From contig CM077673.1 of assembly GCA_039707655.1 (NCBI GenBank), forward strand, positions 269,894,288 to 269,958,287: a stretch of 64,000 bases of DNA, read 5' to 3'. The translations under genes and the position numbers were made by a program. A model generated the notes under the pieces. It worked only from the letters and a program-made list of their open reading frames with translations. It was not told the origin of the DNA and made no database searches. Shown here one piece after another: positions 1 through 10,437 of this stretch. Within the stretch, counting starts at the first letter, position 1, and the number at the start of each line of letters is the position of its first letter. Source of the stretch: Elymus sibiricus (Eukaryota; Streptophyta; Magnoliopsida; Poales; Poaceae).

Positions 1-259
1 TATATGTGAATTTTGGGAGTCGGAATCAACGCAAGACGATGCCCGAGGGCCCCACCACATATCAGGGCACGGCCTGGGGGGCCGCGCCCTGACGGCTGGT
101 GGTCAGCCCTTAGGTCGGTTGAGGCTCTCCTTCTGCCGCAAGATAGATATTTTCGCGATAAAAATCCCCTCAAAATTTCAGCCCGATCGGAGTTACGAAT
201 CTCCGGATATTTAACAAACGGTGAAGGGGTCAGAAACCAGTCGCGAAAACAGAAGAGAA

Positions 260-295
<36 letters not shown>

Positions 296-1341
296 AATCT
301 CGGAGGGGCTCCTGCCCTCCGGGAGCCATGGCGACCATGGACCAGAGGGGAAACCCTCCTCCCACCTAGGGAGGAGGCCAAGGAAGAAGAATAAGAAGGG
401 GGGCTCTCTCCCCCTCTCTCCCGGTGGCGCCGGAGCGCCGCCGGGGCATCCATCGTGACGGCGATCTACACCAACAACTTCGCCGCCGCCACCACCAACT
501 CTCTCCTCCTCTATGCACCGGTGTAAAACCTCTTCTCCCCGCTGTAATCTTTACTTGAACATGGTGCTTAATGCTATATATTATTATCCAATGATGTGTG
601 GCTATCCTATGATGTTTGAGTAGATTTCTTTTGTCCTACGGGTTAATTGTGGTATGATGTTATTGATATGAGTTGTATGTTGATATGGTGCTGTCCTATG
701 GTGCCCGCTGTGTCGCGCAAGCATGTGGGAACCCCGCTGTAGGGTTTGCAATATGTTCATGATTCGCTTATAGTGGGTGGCTAGAGTGACAGAAGCTTAC
801 ACCCGAGTAAGGGGATTGTTTACGTATGGGAGTAAAGGGGACTTGATGTTTAATGCTATGGTTGGGTTTTACCTTAATGATCTTTAGTAGTTGCGGATGC
901 TTGCTAGAGGTCCAATCATAAGTGCACATGATCCAAGTAGAGAAAGTGTGTTAGCGTATGCCTCTCCCTCATTGCATATGACAAGTATCTATCATGTTAT
1001 ATTCAATTGCCTATGGACAATCTTTCTCTTGCGTTACACAAAAAGCTTTCTACTAAATAATTTACTTTATTGTTCTTTGTCTAAACATCCCCTAACTTTT
1101 ATTTACTTGTCCTTTATTACCTTGAAAAACTATCTCTACACCTACTAAGTACTTCTAGTTTCTTTCCCACAAAGTAGTTTCATTCTTGTTCTAGTTAAAG
1201 TAAGCGTTAGTGTGCGTAGAGTTGTATCGGTGGTCGATAGAACTTGAGAGAATATTAATCTACCTTTAGCTCCTCGTTGGGTTCGACACTCTTACTTATC
1301 GAAGAAGGCTACAGATGATCCCCTACATTTGTGGGTTATCA
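1..1341 (+). mobile_element. LTR (3' part) of gypsy-type element E
   Basis: The window opens inside an LTR-type repeat. It has a GC-rich leader, a (GA)n tract and a long AT-rich tail, and it ends in GTGGGTTATCA. Near the end is GTTGGGTTCGACACTCTTAC, a tail that recurs in the minus-strand LTR at 14722-17056 and, in weaker form, near 59430. Such tails are common in Triticeae gypsy-class LTRs (general knowledge). The 5' edge lies outside the window, so the length is unknown. Frames open here (for example 13-369) are GC-rich leader artefacts without a recognisable domain. Confidence 0.6.
262..292. repeat. (GA)n microsatellite
   Basis: About 15 GA dinucleotides lie inside the transcribed-leader part of the element E LTR. 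Confidence 0.9.
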
Positions 1342-1350
1342 GAGAGGCCG

Positions 1351-1640
1351 TGATTTAATTTAATGATGTTTCCAGTATTTTGGAAGAGGTTTCAATTGAT
1401 TATGACAACCAAGTTGTTATCTATGATGATTATTGTGATGACACTTATGATATAAAGAATAATGATAACCATGAAACTTGTCATCATGTTTTTAATGTTC
1501 AATTTGGTTATGTCAATCAAGTATCTCATGACAACTATTTTGTTGAGTTTACTCCCACCATTATGTGAGCATCATTGAAATCATCATGCCTAGCTAAAAC
1601 GCTTTAAAGAAAAGCGCTTGTTGGGAGACAACCATACACT
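1351..1640 (+). pseudogene. internal-region remnant of element E
   Basis: Beyond the LTR end the usual primer-binding stretch is missing, so the interior is deleted. What remains is an acidic, Asp/Asn/His-rich open frame (about 1380-1568) with no ATG start and no domain I recognise. It is followed by GCGCTTGTTGGGAGACAACC at about 1613. The same short motif, GCGCTTGTTGGGAGGCAACC, follows the gag-like ORF of element A at about 10475, so this looks like the equivalent 3' junction of a related non-autonomous element. The frame is probably non-functional. Confidence 0.45.
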
Positions 1641-1719
1641 TATCATTTATGTTTTTGTGTGTTCACATGATTACACTACTGCAGGATGCTGCTAACGCGA
1701 CACATCAATCAGAGACCCT

Positions 1720-2560
1720 TCGACGAAACTGTGTGCGATGCATGAATCGCAAACGGTATAGTTCAAGCTCCGTCGCTAATGGCACGAACTGTGTGCGAAG
1801 GCGGATCCATCAAATACGATTCAGAAAGTTGTTACGTGTGCGATCTACAGCAGACAGTTTGTTCTTATGAACCGTTTGTGATTAGCGAAGATAACAGAAA
1901 CGGTTGCACAGATCCAGATGTGTGCGATAGTGGGCACACAGTTCATCACTACAAACTGTGTGCGATAATATAGCAGAACACAAACGATTCAGTATAACAA
2001 GATGTGTGCGATATAGGGCACACAGTTAACTACATAAACTGCGTGTGATGATATAACAGAGCACAAACGATTCAGCATAACAAGATGTGTGCGATAGAGG
2101 GCAAACAGGTTAGTAATCACAATCGTGTGCGAACACAAGAAATAACACAAATGATTGGTGTTAACAACCTGTGTGTGTTGTGGGAAAACGGTTGCTGGTA
2201 TACAATTTGTCAGCGATTGATGAAATCATCACCAACGGGTTTCGTAGTTTTGCCCGTGTGTACTGTGATTTGCTTTGTCTGCACAACATCTATGTTGCCT
2301 ACACAAACGGTTGCACAGATCAAGATGTGTGCGACAGATGGCATACCGTGCGCTCGGATGAAATGTGCGAGCCAAAATAACACAAACAATTGGGCATAAC
2401 AAGATGTGTGTGATGCCCAGCAAACAGGCCAGTAATCTAAATTGTGTGGAAAGATAGAAAATAACACAGACAGATAATAACACAGGCGATTCGTGGTAAT
2501 AAGCACCTGATTCAGAAAGTGATAGCACAAATTTTCGTTCGCACTCCTACATAATCGAAT
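1720..2560. repeat. subterminal repeat zone (GTGTGCGAT / AAACGRTT motifs)
   Basis: A short module alternates GTGTGCGAT-type and AAACGGTT or AAACGATT-type words, about every 40 bp. GTGTGCGAT-like copies begin near 1733, 1790, 1837, 1920, 1959, 2003, 2085, 2124 and 2327. The two words are partly inverted versions of each other across the zone. The small open frames here (1779-1973, 2085-2399, minus 2210-2593) are products of the repeat and not genes. Confidence 0.6.
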
Positions 2561-2621
2561 AAAGAACATAATAGTGACATTACATATCAGCAAGGTTCAG
2601 AAAACAAAAAAATGGAAACAG

Positions 2622-3254
2622 CTACTTGTCATCGTTGTTGCGGGGCTGGCCTGTTGGTTCGCCAATGTTGAAATAGTTTCTACACTCATGCAACATCCTC
2701 TCAATGGAAGTAGGATCCGCTTTCGGGTCGGCGATGACCATATTCTTGAACGCTTCATAGGCCCGGACTTTCCTCTGCTCATACCCCATCATAGTAGCTC
2801 CGGTCTCATGGAAAATCCCGTCCACGGCCAAATGCCTGCGTACGGCCCACTTACGACGGAGATATTCAAAGCGGTCGTAAACAACATAGTCAAGAGCTGT
2901 GCGTTGTGCTAGAGCGGTAGGAGACTACAGTAAGGAGGTTGCTGCCCTTATCGAGGCCAAATCCACGCGAGCCAGCAAGGCAACGGCGAACTGGTCGTCG
3001 GATGATGCCCTTTCGAAGGCCACAGCCGCGCGTTCCGCGTACAGAACCGCGTTTGCCCGCAAACAATCTGATGTAACCTTCATCTCTTCCGCTATTGCCG
3101 CCAAGGCCTCCGGACCCTTAGCAGCGCATACCGCCGCCAAGGCCTCCGGACCCTCAGCACCGCGTACTGCCGCCAAGGCCTCCAGACCCTCAGCAGCACG
3201 TACCTGCCTCAACCGCGCGCTCCTCCGCAACGGGGTCCTCCGTGCGGATGACAT
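2622..3254 (-). pseudogene. transposon-borne ORF with EALAA repeats, one internal stop
   Basis: A single minus-strand frame runs from an ATG at 3254 to a stop at 2622 (about 210 codons). It is interrupted only by a TAG at 2925-2927; the frame is the same on both sides. The N-terminal part has three Ala/Glu-rich repeats containing GPEALAA or close variants, encoded by the 36-bp minisatellite at 3097-3204. The C-terminal part is well-formed globular sequence (motifs DYVVYDRFEYLRRKW and GYEQRKVRAYEAFKN). I do not recognise a named domain. Its position between subterminal repeats suggests a CACTA accessory protein. The stop, if CAG to TAG, fits decay by cytosine deamination. Confidence 0.5.
3097..3204. 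repeat. 36-bp minisatellite, three copies
   Basis: GCCGCCAAGGCCTCCRGACC recurs at 3097, 3133 and 3169, an exact 36-bp period (12 codons). The array keeps the minus-strand reading frame and encodes the EALAA repeats of the ORF at 2622-3254. Confidence 0.85.
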
Positions 3255-3615
3255 GTCTAATGTTGAGGATTTTGTGGAGGTGAGGACAGTGGGGAGAAGG
3301 ACAGATTTGGGGGGTGCGAGAGGGGAAAGAGACGGTGGAGAGCGAAGAGTGGTGATATTTATTTATGACCCTATACACGATTGTAGACAATTGCTATATG
3401 TGTTCCGTGTGCGATTATGTGTGCACGGAAAAGAACTCAAAGCCTGTGAAAATGCTTCCCGCGCAAGTGCACGCGCCAGCCACAGCAGTAAATTATAAAA
3501 TGATAAAATCCCCAACCCCCTTGGCAGTATCTAGCTATAAATAACCACAGTGATGGCCGGCGGCGGCGAGTCAATGATCCCCTGACTAGTTGCCACACAC
3601 ACCATCAAACCCCCA

Positions 3616-4080
3616 ATGGCCGACGACAGGATGGAGTTAGGTGACGGCGGAATTGAGGCTGCGTGCGCTATGGTCGGCTTGAGGATCGACGGCCATGCCG
3701 CTACCTCTCTCGACGACAGCCAGAGGAGGCAGGAATCATGACATGAGCAAGCCAAGAAGTTAGCTAGGGTCGTCTTGAAAGCAGCTAGCGATCGCCAGCG
3801 GGCGATATTGCAGGCTCGGCGCAGAGTGTGCCGGATGGTGCGGGAGGCGGAGCAGGAACCGCGATGCCGCAAGGACAACTGCGTCAGTGGCCGCCGCACG
3901 AGGAGCGGGCTTATGTCCCAGATGGAGGAGGACGCAGCTCCGGACGCCGGGGGAGGACTTGCGGCCGTTGCTGCAGAATTGGTGATGGTCAGGGTCTCGT
4001 CGTCCGCCGTCGTCGAGGCTGACCCTTCCTCGGTCGATCAAGGTGTAGGTCATCGACTTGGTGACCTCCTGTCCTCCTGA
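3616..4080 (+). pseudogene. second transposon-borne ORF, Arg/Glu-rich, one internal TGA
   Basis: Plus-strand frame from ATG 3616 to TGA 4078-4080, about 154 codons, broken by one TGA at 3739-3741 and otherwise open. The middle is strongly helical and charged (EQAKKLARVVLKAASDRQRA), followed by a basic stretch and an Ala/Val-rich tail. I recognise no domain. It is divergent from the ORF at 2622-3254, with about 360 bp between the starts, suggesting a shared bidirectional promoter within the transposon. The stop could be CGA to TGA. Function unknown. Confidence 0.4.
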
Positions 4081-4710
4081 GCCAAGGAACGACACGATAT
4101 CGATGGACGATGGCAGCTGTGCGTGCTGGGTCGGCGTTAGGGGTAGTAGCACTTTTGTGCGCGCGCAGTTCATATGTATTATATTGATGTAAAATTAATA
4201 GCAAGCTAATGTTTTGTAAATTACTCCGCCAACTATGCACTGTACCAATTTGAGCAGGTAAATGCTCGATTTAATTGCTAATGCCTGATTTGTGCTTGCA
4301 CTGTGGACACAACGGTTGCGTTCGTCAGTGGCAGCCGGCTGCGATAGGCGTCGTCGAGCTCGAAGATTTGGTCGGGCCGAGGTCGAGAACGAGCAAGTAT
4401 ACAACAATGCGAATGAGGAAGAAGGGGGAGAGGGTCGAGGACTCGGGGTAGAGGGTCGGCGTAGGAAACGGTTCATAAACATGAACCGTGTGTGATTACT
4501 GCCATTAAAGTTTTTGTTGGGACCTTAATTTAGTGCATGTACGAACTAAAATCCCAACTACAGTATACGGGTGTGACGGGGGAAGTTTGGATTGCCGTTC
4601 GATTGCGGTGCATCCTCCGTGTGGCTGGTGTTCTGGCCAATCAAAACACACCAAAGAATGGGGTGAACGCACACGGCATTCGCAAAGTAACTGTTTGCCC
4701 AAACAAATCA

Positions 4711-7240
4711 CAAAGTTTCAAGGGAAACCCATATTTCCTTGGTCATTTCTCCATTATTATTTTCTACTATCAACATACCCACTAGAATGCAACGTGTCCA
4801 AAATTCACATTCTTTCATGCTCGTTTACCATACTTAGTCTTTTTTGTGCACTTTTCTAGGCATTTACTGCTTATAATTCAAGTTCGAACATTTTATTCAT
4901 GAAAAGGTGTTCAAAACATGTTATCTCGTGTGGTGCCCAGGCATGACCTCAATACGATTCGGTAAAAATTTGAGGAGGTATATATGGATAATGTCGTGAT
5001 AGACACTCTTCATATACCGGACCATCACCTATGGAGTTTCATGGCTCGGAGAGCGAAAATCGCCATGTTTTGAAGGGGAACCCATATTTCCTTGGTCCTT
5101 TCAACTTGATTTATTTTCTACGATCAACATACCCACTAGAATGCACCATGTCCAAATTTCACAATTTGCAGGATCATTTATCGTATTTGGTCCCTTTTGT
5201 GTACTTTCTATGTCCTTTGTGCTTATAATTCTGGTTAGAACGCTCTGTACATGTAAAGGCGTTCAAAAAGGACTCGAAAATTCGTAATTGTGTCATTGAA
5301 TAAGTTTTCATGTATTTTATAGGAAACTAATACAATTTTAGAGGATATGTGTGGGAAGAGGCAACTAGAGATGTGTCGTTTATTTGTTTTGTAACTATAG
5401 AAAAAATGGAAAACGTGCCTGAAGAACATGTTATCTCGTGTGGTGCCCGAGCATGACCTTAATATGATCTGGTAAAAATTTGAGGAGGTATGAATAATGT
5501 CGTGATAGACACTCTTCATAAACCGGACCATCACCTATGGAGTTTCATGGTTCGGGGAGCGAAAATCGCCATGTTTTCTAGGGGAACCCATATTTTTCCT
5601 TGGTCCTTTCAACTAGATTTATTTTATATGATCAACATGCCCACTAGAATAATGCACCATGTCCAAATTTCACAATTTTCAGGCCCGTTTATCGTATTTG
5701 GTCCCTTTTGTGTACTTTCTAGGTCCTTTGTGCTTATAATTCAGGTTAAAACGTTTTGTACATGAAAAGGCGTTCAAAAAGGACTCGAAAATTCGTAATT
5801 GTGTCGTTGAATAAGTTTTCATGTATTTTATAGGAAACTAATACAATTTTAAAGGATATGTGTGGGAAGAGGCAACCAAAGATGTGTCGTTTATTTATTT
5901 TTGTAACTCTAGAAAAATGGAAAACATGCTTGAAGAACATGTTATCTCGTGTGGTGCCCGGGCATGACCTCAATATGATTAGGTAAAAAATTGAGGAGGT
6001 ATGGATAATGTCGTGATAGACACTCTTTATAAACCGGACCATCACCTATGGAGTTTCATGGTTCGGGGAGCGAAAATCGCCATGTTTTCAAGGGGAACCC
6101 ATATTTTTCCTTGGTCCTTTCAACTAGATTTATTTTCTACGATCAACATGCCCACTAGAATAATGCAGCATGTCCAAATTTCACAATTTTCAGGCTCGTT
6201 TATCATATTTGGCCCCTTTTGTGTACTTTCTAGGTCCTTTGTGCTTATAATTCAGGTTAGATTGTTTTGTACATGAAAAGGCGTTCAAAAAGGACTAGAA
6301 AATTTGTAATTGTGTCGTTGCATAAGTTTTCATGTATTTTATAGGAAACTAATACAATTTGAAAGGATATATATTTGTGGGAAGAGGCAACCAGAGATGT
6401 GTCGTTTATTTATTTTGTAACTCTAGAAAAATGGAAAACATGCTTGAAGAACATGTTATCTCGTGTGGTGCCCGGGCATGACCTCAATACGATTCGGTAA
6501 AAATTTGAGGAGGTATATATGGATAATGTCGTGATAAACACTCTTCATATACCAGACCATCACCTATGGAGTTTCATGGCCCGGAGAGCGAAAATCGCCA
6601 TGTTTTGAAGGGGGGCCCATATTTCCTTGGTCCTTTCAACTAGATTTATTTTTTACGATCAACATACCCACTAGAATACACCATGTCCAGATTTCACAAT
6701 TTTCAGGCTCGTTTATCGTATTTGGTCCCTTTTGTGTACTTTCTAGGTACTTTGTGCTTGTATTCAGGTTAGAACGTTATGTACATGAAAATGCGTTCAA
6801 AAAGGACTCGAAAATTCATAATTGTGTCATTGAATAAGTTTTCATGTATTTTATAGGAAACTAATACAATTTAAAGGATATGTGTGGGAAGAGGCAACCA
6901 GAGATGTGTCGTTTATTTATTTTGTAAGTCTAGAAAAATGGAAAACATGCTAGAAGAACATGTTATCTCGTGTGGTGCCCGGGCATGACCTCAATATGAT
7001 TCGGTAAAAAGTTGAGGAGGTATGGATAATGTCTTGATAGACACTCTTCATAAACCGGACCATCACCTATGGAGTTTCATGGTTCGGGGAGCGAAAATCG
7101 TCATGTTTTCAAGGGGAATCCATATTTCCTTGGTCCAAATACCCACTAGAATGCACCATGTCCAAATTTCACAATTTTCAGGCTCGTTTATCGTATTTAG
7201 TCCCTTTTGTGTATTTTCTAGGCCTTTTGTATTTATAATA
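4711..7240. repeat. ~510-bp tandem array (four full units plus partial ends)
   Basis: The landmark TTATCTCGTGTGGTGCCC occurs at 4921, 5431, 5942, 6456 and 6962, giving periods of 510, 511, 514 and 506 bp. Each unit contains GAGGAGGTAT, GACCATCACCTATGGAG and GGTCCCTTTTGTGTA in fixed order. The first partial unit (4711-4920) lacks the central part, and the last stops near 7240 with a ~30-bp deletion at about 7137. Units are highly similar. The period is not a fixed multiple of three, so the repeated ~99-codon frames in it are not evidence of coding. Confidence 0.9.
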
Positions 7241-7641
7241 CATCTTTAATGACAAACATTTTCTTACAACAAACCGTTTGCAAAGCGTCCGATGGCATGA
7301 GAGAGAGAAGACTTGAATTTTTTCCGACACGGGATCACCAATTTTCTCTTTTCTCGCACACGGGTATTTGATGCGCTTCGTCTGCATTGCGTGTTCCCCC
7401 CGTAAGGTTCGAGTTTCGCCGCCAAATTTTCAATAGGCGCGCGATTTTAGTAGTTATTCCTCCCACCCCATACCCACCCATCACATTTCCCCTATCCCCA
7501 CCGCCCCCCTCTCCCCCCGCTCTAACTGCAGGCCAAACCGCCACCGCCGCCGCAACCAAATCTACGTTCTGCACCAGTCTCGCTCGTCGATCTAGTGAGG
7601 TAACCTCCGATCTCCATCACCGCCCCGGCCCGATAGCTCAG

Positions 7642-7877
7642 ATGGAGCATGCGAACCACCCTCACGCCTCCACATCCCCACCCCCTATCGCCGAGCATCC
7701 CCGCGTAAGCTCAACCACATATCACGCGGATGTCGAGGAGCTGGTCATGGCAGTCGATGATGTGGTGAATGCTATGCGTGCCGACCCGGACGAACACCTC
7801 GCCGCCGACGCCGCCAACTTGGTGCGGGCTCTGGCCTTGATGAAATCCCCAAGCAATGACCCCCCGGGACTTACCAA
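7642..7877 (+). CDS. first-exon fragment of a transposon-type ORF
   Basis: An ATG at 7642 lies behind a CT/CCG-rich leader (7480-7640). It opens a frame with a His/Pro/Ser-rich start and an acidic helix containing DVEELVMAVDDVVNAMRADP and NLVRALALM. The frame reaches a plausible splice donor (AA|GTATGA at 7877/7878). No downstream exon is found because element A begins at 8052. It resembles first exons of Triticeae transposon proteins in style, but I cannot name a family. Treated as a truncated gene of the CACTA-like region. Confidence 0.35.
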
Positions 7878-8051
7878 GTATGAAATGTCCAGTTCATTTT
7901 TACGAATACCAGTATAGCAATGTTTAACCGTGTCAATTTCAGTATCAACGGTACACGTTTAAATTGCCATATTAGGTTGTCTGTACTCTATAGTCAACAC
8001 GTCCGTTGTTCATTTCAGTTATGCGCAGTGTGTTGTTCAAGTATGAACTGT

Positions 8052-9636
8052 TGAAACGTCTCCAACGTATCTATCATTTTTTCTTGTTCCATGCTGTTAT
8101 ATTATCATTCTTGGATGTTTTACAATCATTTTATAACAACTTTATATCATTTTTTGGAACTAACCTATTGACATAGTGCCAAAGTACCAGTTGCTATTTT
8201 TGCTTGCTTTTTACTTCGCATAAAATCAATACCAAACGGAGTCCAATCGCGATGAAACTTTTTGGAGATTTTTTCTGGACCAGAAGACACCCGGTGGGCC
8301 AAAGAAGTGCTGGAGAAGTGGGCCGAGGAGACCACAACCCACCAGGGCACGCCAGGGGGGCCCCGGCGCGCCTTGATGGGTTGTGCCCTCCTCGGGGCCC
8401 CTCTCCACCACCTCCGATGCCTATAAATTCCCAAATATTCCAAAAACCCTAGGGGAGTCGACGAAACACAATTCCAGCCACCGCAAGTTCCAGAACCTCG
8501 AGATCCAATCTAAACACCATCACGGAGGGGTTCATCTTCTTCATAGGTGCCTCTCCGATGATGCGTGAGTAGTCCACCATAGACCTATGGGTCCGTAGGC
8601 AGTAGCTAGATGGCTTCCTCTCTCTCTCTCTCTCTTATGATTCTCAATACAATGGTCTCTTGGAGATCTATTTGATGTAAACTTTTGCGGTGTGTTTGTT
8701 GGGATCCGATGAATTTTGAGTTCATGATCAGTTTCTATCCATGAATATTATTTGAGTCTTCTTTGATCTCTTATATGCATGATTACTTATAGCCTCGTAT
8801 TTCTTCTTCGAATCTTTGGTTTAGTTAGGCCGACTTGATCGGTTCTTCTTGCCATGGGAAGAGGTGGTTTGTGATGGGTTCGATCTTGCGGTGTTCTTTC
8901 CCAGTGACAGAAGGGGCAGCAAGACACGCATATATCGTTGCTATTAAGGATAACAAGATGGGGTTTATTCTACATGAATAGATCTTGTCTACATCATGTC
9001 ATCATTCTTATTGCATTACGCCGTTTTTCCATGAACTTAATACACTAGATGCATGTTGGATAGTAGTCGATGTGTGGAGTAATAGAGGTAGATGAAGGCA
9101 GGAGTCGGTCTACCAATCTTGGACGTGATGCCTATATAATGATCATCGCCTTGGATATTGTCATGACTATTCGATTTTCTATCAATTGCCCAACAGTAAT
9201 TTGTTCACCCATCGTGCGCTATACTCATGAGAGAAGCCACTAGTGGACCCTACGGCCCCCGGGTCTACTTTTCCAACATATTGCTTTCTGATCTATCTTT
9301 TTGCAATCTTTGTTTTTAGATCTACAAAACCAAAAACCAAAAAACAAATTGCTACATATTTTATTTGCCTTTTTTATTTTGTGTTCTTGAGAGATCTATC
9401 TCTCCTATCTATCACTACCTAATCTATCTTTTTACCGTAGAGAGATTGACAACCTCTCTTTCGCGTCGGGTTGCAAGTATTTGTTGTTTGTGTGCAGGTG
9501 CTGTTTATTGGGTGGTGATGATCCTCCTACTGGTTTGATAACCTTGGTTTCATAACTGAGGGAAATACTTACCGTCGCTGTGCTGCATCATCCCTTCCTC
9601 TTTGGGGAAATACCGACGCAGTCTCAAGCCACGTCA
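8052..9636 (+). repeat. 5' LTR of element A
   Basis: Starts TGAAACGTCTCCAACGTATC (copy 2 has the expected TGATACG) and ends ...CCACGTCA. It contains a TATA-like CTATAAATTC at 8421 followed by the CT-rich leader and a polyadenylation-type AT-rich tail. The sequence matches 12933-14489 throughout with scattered substitutions and small indels. Confidence 0.85.
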
Positions 9637-9646
9637 AAGGAATTTC

Positions 9647-9664
9647 TGGCGCCGTTGTCGAGGA
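9647..9664 (+). other. primer-binding site of element A
   Basis: TGGCGCCGTTGTCGAGGA lies 10 bp after the LTR end. It differs slightly from TGGCGCCGTTGCCGGGG, the complement of the 3' end of plant tRNA-Asp, which Athila-type and many Triticeae gypsy elements use. Confidence 0.6.
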
Positions 9665-9871
9665 GGAAGCGGTCTCTTCTACATGCCTATCTCAGGCGCC
9701 GAGGAGACTCCATCATCATCTACCAGGTTCCTAATCACAAATCTCATCTCCTTGCAATTACATTATTTGCCATTTGCCTCTCGTTTTCCTCTCCCCCACT
9801 TCACCAATTTGCCGTTTTATTCGCCCTCTTTTCCGCTTGCCTTTTTCTCGCCGGATCTCTTGCTTGTTGCT

Positions 9872-10437
9872 ATGACTAGCGTTACTACTCCCCCTTTGTC
9901 ACCAGATTTTGAAGTTCTATACTTCAAACAAAAACAAGGGGAAAATTTGAAAGATGCCTGGTATAGGCTAATGGAATCCTATTGTATTTCCAATCTAAAA
10001 GGAGACGCAAAAGTTTTGCTTAGAATTTTTTACATTGGATTGGCTTTGCATCATAGAGAGCTTTTGGATTTTGCCTCAAAGGGGAAAATTTTATTGAACT
10101 TGATGCAAACGCCGCTTATGAAGTTTTGGAAGGGATTTTGGGGGTTCCTCCATCAAAAAAGGGGCTTGCTTTTTCACAAGAGGGGGTTCAAATTCTTGAC
10201 AAACTGGGTGACTTACACAAGCACTTGGCCGAGTTACAAAAATATCACGAACCCCTCAAACATATTAGTGGGAACATCAATCGCTTGAACAATTTGATTA
10301 CCTTTTGCAATAAGCGTTTGGATATTTTGGATCTTAAGATGGTTTCTTCTCCTGAAAATTCGTGGAAGCGGAAAGAGCCCCCCGGATTCGAGAAAGCCCT
10401 CACAAAAGTGGCCAAAACCAAAGACGACAATACTTGA
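9872..10437 (+). pseudogene. gag-like ORF of element A, frameshifted
   Basis: ATG at 9872 opens a frame with ENLKDAWYRLMESY and LLRIFYIGLALHHRELLD, the spacing and residues of a retrotransposon gag capsid N-half. Near 10085 a one-base change shifts the frame. Downstream, the frame of 10126-10437 continues sensibly (ELDANAAYEVLEGILG, then a helical C-terminal part ending in a basic tail) to TGA at 10435-10437. No zinc knuckle is seen. Together this is about 188 codons of Gag, the only protein of the element. Confidence 0.6.

Larger units (their letters stand above)
1674..8051. mobile_element. CACTA-like DNA transposon region (boundaries uncertain)
   Basis: At 1674 the element E interior stops and a stretch begins with CACTACTGCAGGATGCTGC, the 5'-CACTA signature of En/Spm-type transposons. 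About 900 bp of short direct and inverted motifs follow (GTGTGCGAT, AAACGGTT), as expected of CACTA subterminal repeats. The same motifs reappear near 3400, 4460-4500, 4660-4700 and 7265, implying that the material up to the element A LTR belongs together. I could not find a matching TAGTG end with a 3-bp duplication. No transposase (TNP2-like) domain is visible. It may be a composite of more than one element. Confidence 0.45.

Noticed and set aside
5235..6045. Two near-identical 99-codon minus-strand frames in the tandem array
   Set aside because: They repeat because the ~510-bp unit repeats; the period is not a stable multiple of three, composition is AT-rich and no domain is seen.
4711..7240. 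Direct repeats as a CRISPR-like array
   Set aside because: Units are ~510 bp of continuous repeat without short repeat/unique spacer alternation, in a plant genome.
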